Assembly (NCBI GenBank): GCA_030054025.1 | Contig: JASGCQ010000001.1 | Span: 1 to 64,000, forward strand | DNA: 64,000 nucleotides | Source: Phycisphaerales bacterium | GTDB taxonomy: Bacteria > Bacteroidota > Bacteroidia > Chitinophagales > Chitinophagaceae | Reading direction: 5' to 3' | Part shown: positions 1 through 8,338 of the stretch, in pieces | Numbering within the stretch: position 1 is the stretch's first letter | Layout of the letters: each line of letters starts with the position of its first letter | Program-made: the position numbers and the translations under genes | Notes under the pieces: generated by a model | What the model was told of the DNA's origin: nothing | Databases searched by the model: none | The model's input: only the letters and a program-made list of their open reading frames with translations

Positions 1-2
1 TA

Positions 3-218
3 ATGAGTCTCTTTAAGCAAGTAGTTATCGAAGATAAGGTAAAACCCGTACTAAAAACCATCCGCTATTCTACCCTCAACATTGGAAGCTATTTGGTACA
101 AAATGGCAGACACAAGATATTAAAAATGAGCCTACACATGAAACGCCGAAACTGGATTACTGCCCTATGGCAAAATATTGATAACATCAAATACCCATTT
201 ATTAACCTATCTCCATAA
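3..218 (+). CDS. Possible C-terminal end of a DDE transposase (partial)
   Basis: An open frame runs in from the left edge and stops at 216-218, so only about 71 residues of a longer protein may be visible. It is basic, and its pattern (KTIRY near residue 20, GSYLVQNGRHK near 28, KRRNW near 48) recalls the C-terminal tail of DDE transposases of the IS1380/IS4 type found in Bacteroidota. That resemblance is from memory and no catalytic residue lies in the visible part. The ATG at 3 is probably internal. No terminal inverted repeat can be picked out between the stop and the next gene at 253. It may equally be the tail of an unrelated protein or non-coding sequence. Confidence 0.35.
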   Translation: MSLFKQVVIEDKVKPVLKTIRYSTLNIGSYLVQNGRHKILKMSLHMKRRNWITALWQNIDNIKYPFINLSP

Positions 219-252
219 CTCTATTGAACTTTTTGGGATAAAAGCAATAATC

Positions 253-729
253 ATGGAAAATTTGGAGCAAAAGATACAGTTTTTAAAAAATGACTTTGTG
301 AACAGTTTAGCTACAATAGACCCCAACACAGCACCACTATTTGGTAAAATGAATCCGCAACAAATGGTGGAGCATATGGCAGAATATATCCGAATGGGCT
401 ACGGCAATCCTCGCATTGCAGAACGTTCTTATTCGGATGAGATTATTGATAAAATGAATGCTTTTTTAAGAACAGAAAAGCCTTTGCGCCCCAATACTGG
501 CAATCCTTTGATGGAGGAAACGCCTCCACCTGCAAAATTAAAGGATTATGAAGCTGCTTTACAAGAGGTGCAATTAGCTATTAATGAACTGTTTCGGGCA
601 TTTGAACAAAATCCTAATCTGGAAATATCCAATCCTTTTTTCGGCGACTTGAATTTTGCGCTTACTGTACAATTATTGTTCAAACATGGGCAACATCATT
701 TGCGTCAGTTTGGGGCATTGGCAGAATAA
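253..729 (+). CDS. DinB-like (DUF1569-type) four-helix protein
   Basis: A 158-residue soluble protein without signal peptide. It has the His pattern of the DinB/YfiT metal-binding fold: His41 in the MVEHMAEY segment and a C-terminal HGQHH cluster at about residues 145-149. DinB-family proteins are helical bundles that bind a divalent metal through three His; some are thiol-dependent transferases, but most, as here, have no known substrate. The frame is open upstream to 178, but the ATG at 253 is preferred because the residues before it look non-coding and the family starts close to the first helix. It stands alone between the left-edge fragment and a small membrane protein. Specific function unknown. 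Confidence 0.7.
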   Translation: MENLEQKIQFLKNDFVNSLATIDPNTAPLFGKMNPQQMVEHMAEYIRMGYGNPRIAERSYSDEIIDKMNAFLRTEKPLRPNTGNPLMEETPPPAKLKDYEAALQEVQLAINELFRAFEQNPNLEISNPFFGDLNFALTVQLLFKHGQHHLRQFGALAE

Positions 730-831
730 GCAGGGTTTTATGGAATTTATCATAAGGATGTATCTATTCATACAAGAGCGCAGAAAACACTAAATTTGCG
801 ACTCAATTTATAGCAATTAAAAAAGAAAATT

Positions 832-1071
832 ATGAGCAATCAAGAGCATCAAAATACAGACACTCCTCCCAAATGGCGAGCTTGGCTTCATATAGGAATG
901 GGCATTGTGTATCTGCTATTCGGAATGATGGTTTTTTATGTCAAAAAATTCGGAAGTATTGACCTATCGGAGCCTGTAGTTTATATGATGAGTGCCTTGT
1001 TGCTTATTTATGGTGCTTTCCGTATCTGGCGTGGCTTTGCCGACCTCAAAATGGTTAATAATAATAAATAA
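832..1071 (+). CDS. Small two-helix membrane protein, hypothetical
   Basis: A 79-residue protein with a polar N-terminus of about 17 residues, then two hydrophobic segments (about residues 19-38 and 49-67) joined by a short loop, and a polar Asn/Lys tail. This is an inner-membrane hairpin with no enzymatic motif. From general knowledge, a small membrane protein of this kind often sits just before the pstS-like and TPR genes in Bacteroidota, in a cluster that also carries exbB, exbD and tonB. Those energising genes are not in this window. I do not recognise a function. The ATG at 832 is the only sensible start. Confidence 0.6.
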   Translation: MSNQEHQNTDTPPKWRAWLHIGMGIVYLLFGMMVFYVKKFGSIDLSEPVVYMMSALLLIYGAFRIWRGFADLKMVNNNK

Positions 1072-1163
1072 GTAATAGTAGTAAATCGCTGTGGCTGATA
1101 CTTTTGCTGCTGTTAAACTTCTGTTAGAACAAAGTAGTCATACAAATTATACCTAAAATTGCA

Positions 1164-2084
1164 ATGATGCAGTGGTGGAAAAATATAGCCGTTTTTACAT
1201 ATAGCTTGGTGCTTTTTGCAGCTTGTGACGAAATTTCTTCTGTGCCGAAAGTGACCGATACGCTCAGTTCGGGTACGCTTGATATATCGGTAGATGAGAC
1301 TTATAAGCCAGTGATGGACGAGGAGCTTAAGGTATTTATGAGTACTTATCCCGATGCAAAGATTAAAGTAAGTTATAAGCCTGAAGCCGACGCTATCAAA
1401 GATTATTTGGAGGGGAAAACCCGACTTGTAATTGTTTCTCGACCATTGACAGAAGCAGAAAATGAATATTGTTTGAAGGTAAAAAATGTGCCCTCTTCGC
1501 TTGCCCTTGCAAAAGATGCCATTGCTATTGTATTGAATAAAAATGCAAAAGATACTACTTTCAATACTTTGCAACTTAAGGGTATCGTAGGTGGTCAATA
1601 TGCCCAAAAATATACCGTCGTTTTTGACAATGAAGGGTCTAGTACACTCAAATTTATAAAAGATTCGCTCATGCGCAATGAGCCTTTGGGTAAAAACCTA
1701 TATGCAGCAAAGGGTAATGAAGAAGTCATAGAATATGTGATGAAAAACCAAGAGGCAATCGGTTTTGTAGGTTTGAGTTTTGTGAGCAATACGATGGACT
1801 CTACGGCTGAAAGATTCAGTACTAAAATACAAATTGCAGGTATCCTCAACGATAGTACACAACAATATTATAAACCTTACCAAGCGGATATCGCTTTAAA
1901 ACTTTATCCATTGGTTCGTAGGATGACTTATATCAAAAACGAAACTTACCCAGGTCTTGCCACAGGTTTTAGTAATTTTTTAGCATCCGATGTAGGACAA
2001 TTAATTATGGGTCACGCACGTTTAGTACCATTAAGAATGAGCCTTGTGATACGTGAGGCTCAAATCAATACAGAACAACAATAA
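1164..2084 (+). CDS. PstS-family substrate-binding lipoprotein
   Basis: A 306-residue lipoprotein: a short signal peptide ends in a lipobox with Cys21 (LFAACDE). The body resembles the PBP-like domain of phosphate-binding PstS proteins, with an early GTLDISVDETYKPV strand, the KPEADAIKDYLEGK and IVSRPLT segments, a KDAIAIVLN strand, and GSSTLKFIKD, where the ligand loop would lie. In Bacteroidota such proteins are often encoded beside TonB-ExbBD components rather than a PstCAB transporter, and no pst permease is seen here. The TPR gene follows only 19 bases downstream, so the two are probably cotranscribed. A second ATG at 1167 is an equally good start. Binding of phosphate itself is inferred from the family. 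Confidence 0.75.
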   Translation: MMQWWKNIAVFTYSLVLFAACDEISSVPKVTDTLSSGTLDISVDETYKPVMDEELKVFMSTYPDAKIKVSYKPEADAIKDYLEGKTRLVIVSRPLTEAENEYCLKVKNVPSSLALAKDAIAIVLNKNAKDTTFNTLQLKGIVGGQYAQKYTVVFDNEGSSTLKFIKDSLMRNEPLGKNLYAAKGNEEVIEYVMKNQEAIGFVGLSFVSNTMDSTAERFSTKIQIAGILNDSTQQYYKPYQADIALKLYPLVRRMTYIKNETYPGLATGFSNFLASDVGQLIMGHARLVPLRMSLVIREAQINTEQQ

Positions 2085-2103
2085 TTTTTTATCCAAAACA
2101 ACA

Positions 2104-3717
2104 ATGAACACTAAACAATCCATTTTTGTAGCATCAATGCTCGGCTTTGCTATTGCTGCAAATGCACAAACGGTAGAAGAGGGCATCAAAATGCTGAACT
2201 ACGAGCGCTATCAAACAGCGCAAAAAATTCTTGAACCCCTTGCGGCGGGAAATGCTCGTGCCAATTACTATCTAGGCTTGGCTCAGTTGGGCAACGAAAA
2301 GAAAGATGCTGCTCGCGCCACTTTTGCCCAATTTCCAGAAGATGGAGCTAATATTGCAGGGCTTGCTCGTGTAGATTTTGCTGAAGGGAAAACTACGGAA
2401 GGCACCACAAAGGCTTTGTTGGCAGCCAGTAAAGCCAAAAAGAAAGATTGGGAGCAACAAAAATTTGCTGCTGACGCACTAAGCGTTGATGGCGGTAATC
2501 CAACTGTTGCTTTGGAATACTATACAAAAGCTATGGAGAAAGCACCAGAAAATTTGGGCTTGAAAATAGCTTATGGTGATGCTTCACAGAAATTAGATAA
2601 TGGTGGCGGAAAGGCTATGACCAGTTATGAGTCTGTTATTGCTAAGGATGCTAAAAATTCATTGGCATATAGTCGTATCGGTGCCTTGTGGTATGCTGCA
2701 CGAAAGTACGATAGCGCATTGCTCAACTATGCTCGCGCCAAAGATGCCGATTCAAGCAATCCATTACCCTATCGCGACTTGGCAAATGCCTACTTCTATG
2801 TTGGTAAATATGAATTGGCAAAACAAAATAGTGATCAATATTTAAAATTATCGGATGGCTCTGTTGAAGATAAAATTCAACACGCTAATCTGCTTTATTT
2901 AGCAAAGTATTATCTAGAAGCGATTAAAGAAATGCAAGATTTGATAACTACGGGTGCAGAGAAGCCTTATATGTACCGTATTATTGGATACAGCCAGTTC
3001 GAAACGGGCGACTATGCAAATGCATTAACCAATATGAATACCTTTTTTGCAAAACAAGACCCTAAAAAGATATTGCCATCAGATTATATGTACTATGGTA
3101 AAATCTTGAGTCAAAATGCGAAAGTAGAGGAAGCAGATGAGTATTACAACAAAGCCATTGCTGCCGATTCTTCCAAAGACAAAGCAGAATTGTATCGCAA
3201 GATTGCTGAAGGCTTTGTGGCTCAAAAAAATGAAGCTGCTTACAGAAAAGCCGGAGAATGGTATGGCAAGATTGTCGTGGATAATGCCCATACAAAAGCT
3301 ATTGACTATTTCAACTGGGGCTTGTATAAGTACTATGGTAAAAAATATGATGATGCAGCAAAAGCATTTGCCGCTATGCGTACAAAATACCCTGAGCAAC
3401 CCTCTGCTATATATTGGCAGGGTCGTGTTGCTGCCGCAGTAGATAATGAAGGTAAATCCGGCGATGCACTTCCCTTCTTCAACGATTGGTTGAAAATAGA
3501 AGATACTAAAGATTATACTAAAAAATCTGCCGATTTGAATAAAGCTTATCAGTACATAGCACTCTATTTTTACAACAAAGGAGATAAAGCACAAATGCAA
3601 GTGTATATGGATAAAATTTCGGCCATAGACCCTGAAGATGCTTTTGTAAAACAATTGAAAGCTATTCTAGCGCCAGCCAAAAAACCTGCCACACCAGCAG
3701 GGAAACCCAAAAAATAA
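2104..3717 (+). CDS. Secreted tetratricopeptide repeat (TPR) protein
   Basis: A 537-residue protein with a signal peptide ending in AANAQ, followed almost entirely by helical TPR-like repeats: NYLGLAQ/ANYYLG-type helices, ALEYYTKAMEKAPENL at about residue 140, and similar units up to about residue 515. It ends in a Lys/Pro/Ala-rich tail. TPR arrays are protein-binding scaffolds; here it would act in the periplasm. It follows the PstS-like gene by 19 bases and a strong terminator follows it, so it is the last gene of its operon. The frame is open back to 2053, but that start would overlap the upstream gene and put residues before the signal peptide; the ATG at 2104 is chosen. Partner unknown. 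Confidence 0.8.
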   Translation: MNTKQSIFVASMLGFAIAANAQTVEEGIKMLNYERYQTAQKILEPLAAGNARANYYLGLAQLGNEKKDAARATFAQFPEDGANIAGLARVDFAEGKTTEGTTKALLAASKAKKKDWEQQKFAADALSVDGGNPTVALEYYTKAMEKAPENLGLKIAYGDASQKLDNGGGKAMTSYESVIAKDAKNSLAYSRIGALWYAARKYDSALLNYARAKDADSSNPLPYRDLANAYFYVGKYELAKQNSDQYLKLSDGSVEDKIQHANLLYLAKYYLEAIKEMQDLITTGAEKPYMYRIIGYSQFETGDYANALTNMNTFFAKQDPKKILPSDYMYYGKILSQNAKVEEADEYYNKAIAADSSKDKAELYRKIAEGFVAQKNEAAYRKAGEWYGKIVVDNAHTKAIDYFNWGLYKYYGKKYDDAAKAFAAMRTKYPEQPSAIYWQGRVAAAVDNEGKSGDALPFFNDWLKIEDTKDYTKKSADLNKAYQYIALYFYNKGDKAQMQVYMDKISAIDPEDAFVKQLKAILAPAKKPATPAGKPKK

Positions 3718-3721
3718 GATT

Positions 3722-3765
3722 CAGTAAAAAAATCCCCTTCAAAACGAAGGGGATTTTTTTTACTG
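3722..3765 (+). terminator. Rho-independent terminator after the TPR gene
   Basis: A near-perfect hairpin directly follows the TPR stop codon. The GC core TCCCCTTC pairs with GAAGGGGA around the loop AAAAC, and the stem extends through A7/T8 and CAGT/ACTG. The T run at 3754-3761 follows the core on the plus strand. Confidence 0.9.
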
Positions 3766-3823
3766 AATAAATACGTTTCAAAGGCTATTGAGTAAATCAA
3801 TCCCCTGATTACCAAAATGCCGA

Positions 3824-3853
3824 ATTGATTAATTGTTGAATTAACTAATTTTG
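3824..3853 (+). promoter_or_regulatory. Bacteroidota-type promoter directly abutting mqnC
   Basis: ATTG at 3824-3827, an 18-base spacer, and a perfect TAnnTTTG box (TAATTTTG) at 3846-3853. Transcription would start about 4-7 bases after the box, at or next to the mqnC ATG at 3858, which implies a leaderless or nearly leaderless message. Confidence 0.55.
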
Positions 3854-3857
3854 CTTC

Positions 3858-4979
3858 ATGCAGTTATCAACTCTATATGCAAAGGCTCTTCGCCTCGAAT
3901 TTTTAAGTATTGAAGAAGGCGTTTTTTTATACCACAATGCACCGCTGACAGAATTGATGTATGTGGGTAATGAATTACGAAAAAAACAAGTGCCACATGG
4001 CAAAGTAACTTGGATTATAGACCGTAATATGAATACCACCAATGTATGTGTAGCTAATTGTAAATTCTGCAATTTCTACCGTATTCCAGGGCATCCAGAA
4101 TCCTACATTACCGATATAGAAACCTACAAAGAAAAAATTGAAGAGACTTTTAGATATGGTGGAGAACAATTGTTGCTTCAGGGAGGTCATCATCCCGAAT
4201 TAGGCATAGAATATTATACCAGCCTATTTCGCGAACTCAAGCAATTGTATCCTCAGCTTAAATTGCATGCCCTTGGTCCTCCCGAAGTGGCTCATATCTG
4301 CAAAGTATCCAGCATCAGCCATTTGGAAGCATTGACCCGGCTCAAAGAATCGGGTATGGATAGTATGCCAGGACCGGGTGCCGAAATATTGAACGACAGA
4401 GTGCGCCGTCTAATATCAAAGGGTAAATGTGGTGCGCAAGAATGGCTGGATATTATGAAGGTAGCCCATCAGATAGGGTTGACGACTTCTGCCACCATGA
4501 TGTTTGGGCATGTAGAGAGCATAGAAGAACGTTTTGAACATTTAGTGAAACTTCGTGAAGTGCAAGCGATGAAGCCCGAAGGCGCAAAAGGTTTTCTGGC
4601 ATTTATACCTTGGACATTTCAAGATGTTGATACCCTATTGGCGCGCATTCGTAAAACAAAATATGATACCAGTGGCGAAGAATATATCCGTATGATTGCC
4701 CTCTGTCGTATGATGTTGCCTAATGTGATTAATATACAGGCCTCTTGGCTTACTGTGGGTAAGCAAGTGGCGCAGATGTGTTTACAGGCAGGAGCCAATG
4801 ATTTTGGTTCTATTATGATAGAAGAAAATGTGGTGAGTGCTGCGGGAGCTCCTCACCGCTTTACTGCACAAGGCATTCAAGAGGCCATTCGCGAGGCAGG
4901 TTTTGAACCTCAATTGCGCAACCAACAATACGAATGTAGAGCCATGCCTGATATGGTGGAGCAGATTATCAATTACTAA
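3858..4979 (+). CDS. mqnC: Cyclic dehypoxanthinyl futalosine synthase (radical SAM)
   Basis: A 373-residue radical SAM enzyme with the cluster motif CxxxCxxC at Cys64, Cys68 and Cys71 (CVANCKFC), preceded by the typical RNMNTTNVC strand. Later segments (GGEQLLLQGGHHPELG, ALGPPEVAHI, SMPGPGAEIL, SATMMFGHVE, the NIQASWLTVG strand and the GANDFGSIMIEENVVSAAG region) are characteristic of MqnC. The enzyme cyclises dehypoxanthine futalosine in the futalosine route to menaquinone, in the cytoplasm. Length is as usual for the family. It is monocistronic and converges on murF with only three bases between stop codons, leaving no room for a terminator. A perfect -7 box ends four bases before the ATG. 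The sister enzyme MqnE is similar, but the glycine-rich and C-terminal motifs favour MqnC. Confidence 0.88.
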   Translation: MQLSTLYAKALRLEFLSIEEGVFLYHNAPLTELMYVGNELRKKQVPHGKVTWIIDRNMNTTNVCVANCKFCNFYRIPGHPESYITDIETYKEKIEETFRYGGEQLLLQGGHHPELGIEYYTSLFRELKQLYPQLKLHALGPPEVAHICKVSSISHLEALTRLKESGMDSMPGPGAEILNDRVRRLISKGKCGAQEWLDIMKVAHQIGLTTSATMMFGHVESIEERFEHLVKLREVQAMKPEGAKGFLAFIPWTFQDVDTLLARIRKTKYDTSGEEYIRMIALCRMMLPNVINIQASWLTVGKQVAQMCLQAGANDFGSIMIEENVVSAAGAPHRFTAQGIQEAIREAGFEPQLRNQQYECRAMPDMVEQIINY

Positions 4980-4982
4980 TTG

Positions 4983-6266
4983 CTACAAAACTTCGAGTAA
5001 TTTTTCCATTTTACTACCCCGAGACCCTTTTATCAAAATAATGGAGTTTTGGGGTTTGTTTTTGGCTATATATTCCGATGCCTCTATAGAATCTCCAAAC
5101 CACTTAAAATCGTGTTTAATAGCCTCAAATTCTTTCCCTACTAGCATTACATATTTCCAATCCCATTGTTGCACAAAAGCGAGCAATTCTTCATGTTCTT
5201 TTGCTTCATCTTCCCCCATTTCTTTCATGGCCCCCAAGAAAAGAATTTTTTTGCCTTCTAATCTGGAAAAGTTTTCAATAGCAGCCCGCATACTCGTCGG
5301 GTTGGCATTGTAGGCATCCATGATGATTTCATTATCTCCTTTTTTAATTAACTGAGAGCGGCTGTTATCCGGTTGGTATGCTTCAATGGCTTGTTTGATA
5401 TGCTCGGGCGAGACTCCAAAATAGCCGCCTACCGCAATAGCTAATAGAACATTGGGCAAGTTGTATTCGCCTACCAAACGAGTGTGTAGATTCAAAGACA
5501 AGCCCTCCGGCAGTACAGCATTTATTTCAAGCATTTTTTCATTACCTGCAACGACACCTTTATATTGGGCATCGGCAATGCCGTATGTTATTTGCATGTC
5601 AATACCCTGAGCCATTTCTGCCAAGTATGCTAAATTGGTATTTCTGAAAATACCACCCCCATTTTCACGAATAAAATCATATAGTTCGCCCTTACCTTTT
5701 CTTACACCCTCTATGCCGCCAAAACCTTCTATATGTGCTTTGCCACAGTTGTTAATAATCCCGATATTGGGTAATGCTATGCTACAGTAAGAGGCGATTT
5801 CTTTTTGATGATTGGCGCCCATTTCTATCACAGCTATTGCTGCATCTGGCTTGATTTTTAAAATAGTGAGAGGAACACCAATATGGTTGTTGAGGTTGCC
5901 ATCGGTGGCATAGCAGACAAATCTTTGGCGTAGCACAGTGGTCACTAACTCTTTAGAGGTTGTCTTGCCATTTGAGCCAGTGATGGCTATAAATGGGATG
6001 TCAAATTGTTGACGATGGTGGCGGGCTAATTGTTGTAAAACCATCAACACATCATCCACAAGAATACATTGTTCGTTAATACAGTACTGTGGCTCATCTA
6101 CTACTGCATAAGCGGCACCTAATGCTAACGCTTGTTGAGCAAATGTATTGCCATTAAATGAAGGACCTTTTAGTGCAAAAAAAAGATCATTTTTTTTAAT
6201 TTTCCTAGTGTCTGTTTGTACAGAAGGGTATAGAAGATAGATTTTGTATAGATTAAGGATATTCAC
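4983..6266 (-). CDS. murF: UDP-MurNAc-tripeptide:D-Ala-D-Ala ligase (stand-alone MurF)
   Basis: A 427-residue cytoplasmic Mur ligase that adds D-Ala-D-Ala to the UDP-MurNAc-tripeptide in peptidoglycan synthesis. Order: an N-terminal UMP-binding domain (VQTDTRKIKKNDLFFALKG, about residues 16-35), the ATP-binding P-loop GSNGKTTSK at about residue 97, the VIEMGANHQKEI motif, the NNCGKAHIEGFGG segment, and a C-terminal ligase domain with DAYNANPTSM at about residue 317. Length and motifs are normal. It lies just downstream of gldJ on the same strand, behind a strong terminator; this gldJ-murF adjacency is also seen in flavobacteria as far as I recall. A second MurF domain occurs in the window, fused to alanine racemase at 57370-59889. 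Confidence 0.92.
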   Translation of the reverse strand: MNILNLYKIYLLYPSVQTDTRKIKKNDLFFALKGPSFNGNTFAQQALALGAAYAVVDEPQYCINEQCILVDDVLMVLQQLARHHRQQFDIPFIAITGSNGKTTSKELVTTVLRQRFVCYATDGNLNNHIGVPLTILKIKPDAAIAVIEMGANHQKEIASYCSIALPNIGIINNCGKAHIEGFGGIEGVRKGKGELYDFIRENGGGIFRNTNLAYLAEMAQGIDMQITYGIADAQYKGVVAGNEKMLEINAVLPEGLSLNLHTRLVGEYNLPNVLLAIAVGGYFGVSPEHIKQAIEAYQPDNSRSQLIKKGDNEIIMDAYNANPTSMRAAIENFSRLEGKKILFLGAMKEMGEDEAKEHEELLAFVQQWDWKYVMLVGKEFEAIKHDFKWFGDSIEASEYIAKNKPQNSIILIKGSRGSKMEKLLEVL

Positions 6267-6289
6267 TAGTATTGCTTTTATGTTTGTAA

Positions 6290-6330
6290 AAGTAAAAAAC
6301 CCACCAAAATGTTTGGTGGGTTTTTTACTT
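6290..6330 (-). terminator. Rho-independent terminator between gldJ and murF
   Basis: A perfect 19-bp inverted repeat around the 3-base loop ATG: the CCCACCAAA core with A/T runs on both sides. On the minus strand it lies 16 bases past the gldJ stop and before murF, so it ends the gldJ message. The symmetric A/T tracts would let it work in both directions. Confidence 0.9.
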
Positions 6331-6346
6331 TAATTTTTAAGTAAGA

Positions 6347-7867
6347 CTATTTAGCTTTTCTTTTTCCGGAAAAAATATTGCCAGGTGTTCCATTGGGGCT
6401 GCCTATGCGATCCATAGCGCAACGGAAACCAATGGTCGAACTAGAGCGATTTGCTTGCATGAAGCGGCGTGTACCCGGATTCATCCAATAAGCACGATCA
6501 GCCCAAGAACCACCTTTATATACTTTAGAATCATCGTTTATTAATGAAGTTCTTCCGTAATCGTAGAAATACAATGAAGCACTGTCCCCATCGGCAAAAC
6601 TGCGAAGGTCGGATTTTTTCATGCGATAGTTATTACCGCTCTGAGCCATTTCTGTAGAGTCTAATTCACGCACTGTCAAACGTCCCAAAGAATCTTTTTC
6701 TTGAAGTGATCCATCTTCTAGGTTGCGTGTGTAAGTTTTGTAAACGTTACCACGGAAAGGACGAAAATCATTCACATCTTGGTGAGATGTCGGACGATAA
6801 GTATCCATTACCCACTCAGAAACGTTACCCGCCATATTGTATAATCCAAGAGCATTGGGCATAAACGCAGCAACATTAGAGGGTATATCTGCATTGTCGT
6901 TCAAACCACCTGCTATACCCATATTGTCACCTGCACCACGTTTGTAGTTAGCAAGAAACTCTCCTTGGTAGGAGTTACGCATTCCATAACGAGTAGTATT
7001 TGGGTCACCCCATGGGAATGAATTTCTATTTGTAATAACCTCTTCTCCGCGGCGACGTTTAGTAGCGGGTTCAGGATTGTTACCCTTCAGGCCCAATGCT
7101 GCATATTCCCATTCAGCTTCTGTTGGAAGACGGTAAGCGGGAAGGAAGATGCCATCAGAATAGTTTACAGAACGTTTACCAGAACCATTGGGGTCAAAAT
7201 CTTTTTTACGGCTAATACCTGCAATACCTTCATATTGACCTGCAATGTATGTTTGGTCATTATAAACGTCTTCATTTACCTGATTAGGATTTTTCTTTAG
7301 TTTGCCACTTTTAATAAGTATTAACTCATTAACGCGGTCGGTACGCCATTTACAATACTCACTAGCTTGCTCCCAAGAAACACCAACCACTGGGTAGTAG
7401 TTGTACGCAGCATGACGGAAATAATAATCTACCATAGGCTCGTTGTAAGACAAGGCATCTCGCCATGCAGTTGAATCTGGAAGTATTTTGGCTATCAAAT
7501 CTGGATAATCAGCTGAATAAGCACGTGACATCCAGTAGGTATATTCGCGATAGTGAACGTTGGCAACTTCCGTCTGATCCATATAAAATGAAGAAACAGA
7601 AACGGTACGTGGAATATTGTTTGGTTCATCGCCAAGATTATCTTCCGTCATACCCATTGTAAAACGACCACCCTCTACGAATGTAAGACCTGGCCCAGTC
7701 TGTTGACCAGGGTAATTGGGTACCTCAAATCCGCCAAGTTTTGGATCATTGTAATTCCAGCCTGTTTTGCTAGATGTACCGCCACCTTTGTTGGAAGAAG
7801 AGCAGGCAGAAAAGAGCATTGCTGTTCCGACACACAGTAAGCTCATACTAATGAGTGATCTTTTCAT
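6347..7867 (-). CDS. gldJ: GldJ-like gliding motility/T9SS lipoprotein (sulfatase-modifying-factor fold)
   Basis: A 506-residue lipoprotein with a signal peptide and lipobox at Cys22 (LFSACSSS). The rest is one formylglycine-generating-enzyme-like (SUMF1) domain: FVEGGRFTMGMTE at about residue 64, FYMDQTEVANVHYREY, PVVGVSWEQASEYCKWR, RLPTEAEWEYAA, NVSEWVMDTYRP, GGSWADRAYWMNPGTRRF, and the final STIGFRCAMDR. GldJ is an outer-membrane-associated lipoprotein needed for gliding and for stability of the T9SS ring proteins. GldK shares the fold, so the choice of GldJ rests on overall resemblance and on its position opposite porU-porV and before murF. It is divergent from porU across a 471-base region. 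Confidence 0.85.
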   Translation of the reverse strand: MKRSLISMSLLCVGTAMLFSACSSSNKGGGTSSKTGWNYNDPKLGGFEVPNYPGQQTGPGLTFVEGGRFTMGMTEDNLGDEPNNIPRTVSVSSFYMDQTEVANVHYREYTYWMSRAYSADYPDLIAKILPDSTAWRDALSYNEPMVDYYFRHAAYNYYPVVGVSWEQASEYCKWRTDRVNELILIKSGKLKKNPNQVNEDVYNDQTYIAGQYEGIAGISRKKDFDPNGSGKRSVNYSDGIFLPAYRLPTEAEWEYAALGLKGNNPEPATKRRRGEEVITNRNSFPWGDPNTTRYGMRNSYQGEFLANYKRGAGDNMGIAGGLNDNADIPSNVAAFMPNALGLYNMAGNVSEWVMDTYRPTSHQDVNDFRPFRGNVYKTYTRNLEDGSLQEKDSLGRLTVRELDSTEMAQSGNNYRMKKSDLRSFADGDSASLYFYDYGRTSLINDDSKVYKGGSWADRAYWMNPGTRRFMQANRSSSTIGFRCAMDRIGSPNGTPGNIFSGKRKAK

Positions 7868-8338
7868 AATTCTGAGAGAAATATTTACTACTTAATTAAG
7901 TCTACTTATTGTTAAAAGTCCTACAATAGTAGAGCAACTTTTTGAGAATGTCAAGTATTTCTGTACCGTTTTTTTAAAAAATCTTTATTATAATGATTAA
8001 TTTGGGTACTTATTTTCAAATTAATATCCTTGTAAGCGTTTATTTTCAATGCTTTCAGGAGTTGGCAATAGAAACTTTATCTTTTTTTTTTAGGCTCAAA
8101 TTTTTTTCTAAAAAATAAAATTATCTCTTATATACAAGATTTTTTGACGCCATTGCTAGCAACAAGCTGGGGGGCAAAGATTTTTTAAGGCGGACACTTT
8201 TATAATAAATTGATAAATTTTGCGTTCTAGGTAGCAGTTACCAAAAAAACTGATTTAAACTTTTGTCGTAGCTTTATTATATAATTACTTCGCTTAACTT
8301 TGATTACAAATTACAGCTACCTAAAATTATACAATACC
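7868..8338. promoter_or_regulatory. Divergent gldJ-porU control region
   Basis: 471 AT-rich bases between gldJ and porU with no supported gene. A perfect TAnnTTTG box (TAACTTTG, 8295-8302) gives a start site near 8309, before the porU ATG at 8339; no good TTTG lies 19 bases upstream of it. A 12-bp palindrome (ACTTAATTAAGT, 7890-7901) lies 23 bases upstream of the gldJ start and could be an operator. No minus-strand promoter for gldJ could be picked out with confidence. Confidence 0.5.

Noticed and set aside
4837..5313. A 158-codon plus-strand frame across the mqnC-murF junction
   Set aside because: It is antisense to murF and overlaps the mqnC end, both of which have clear family motifs; its own sequence shows none.
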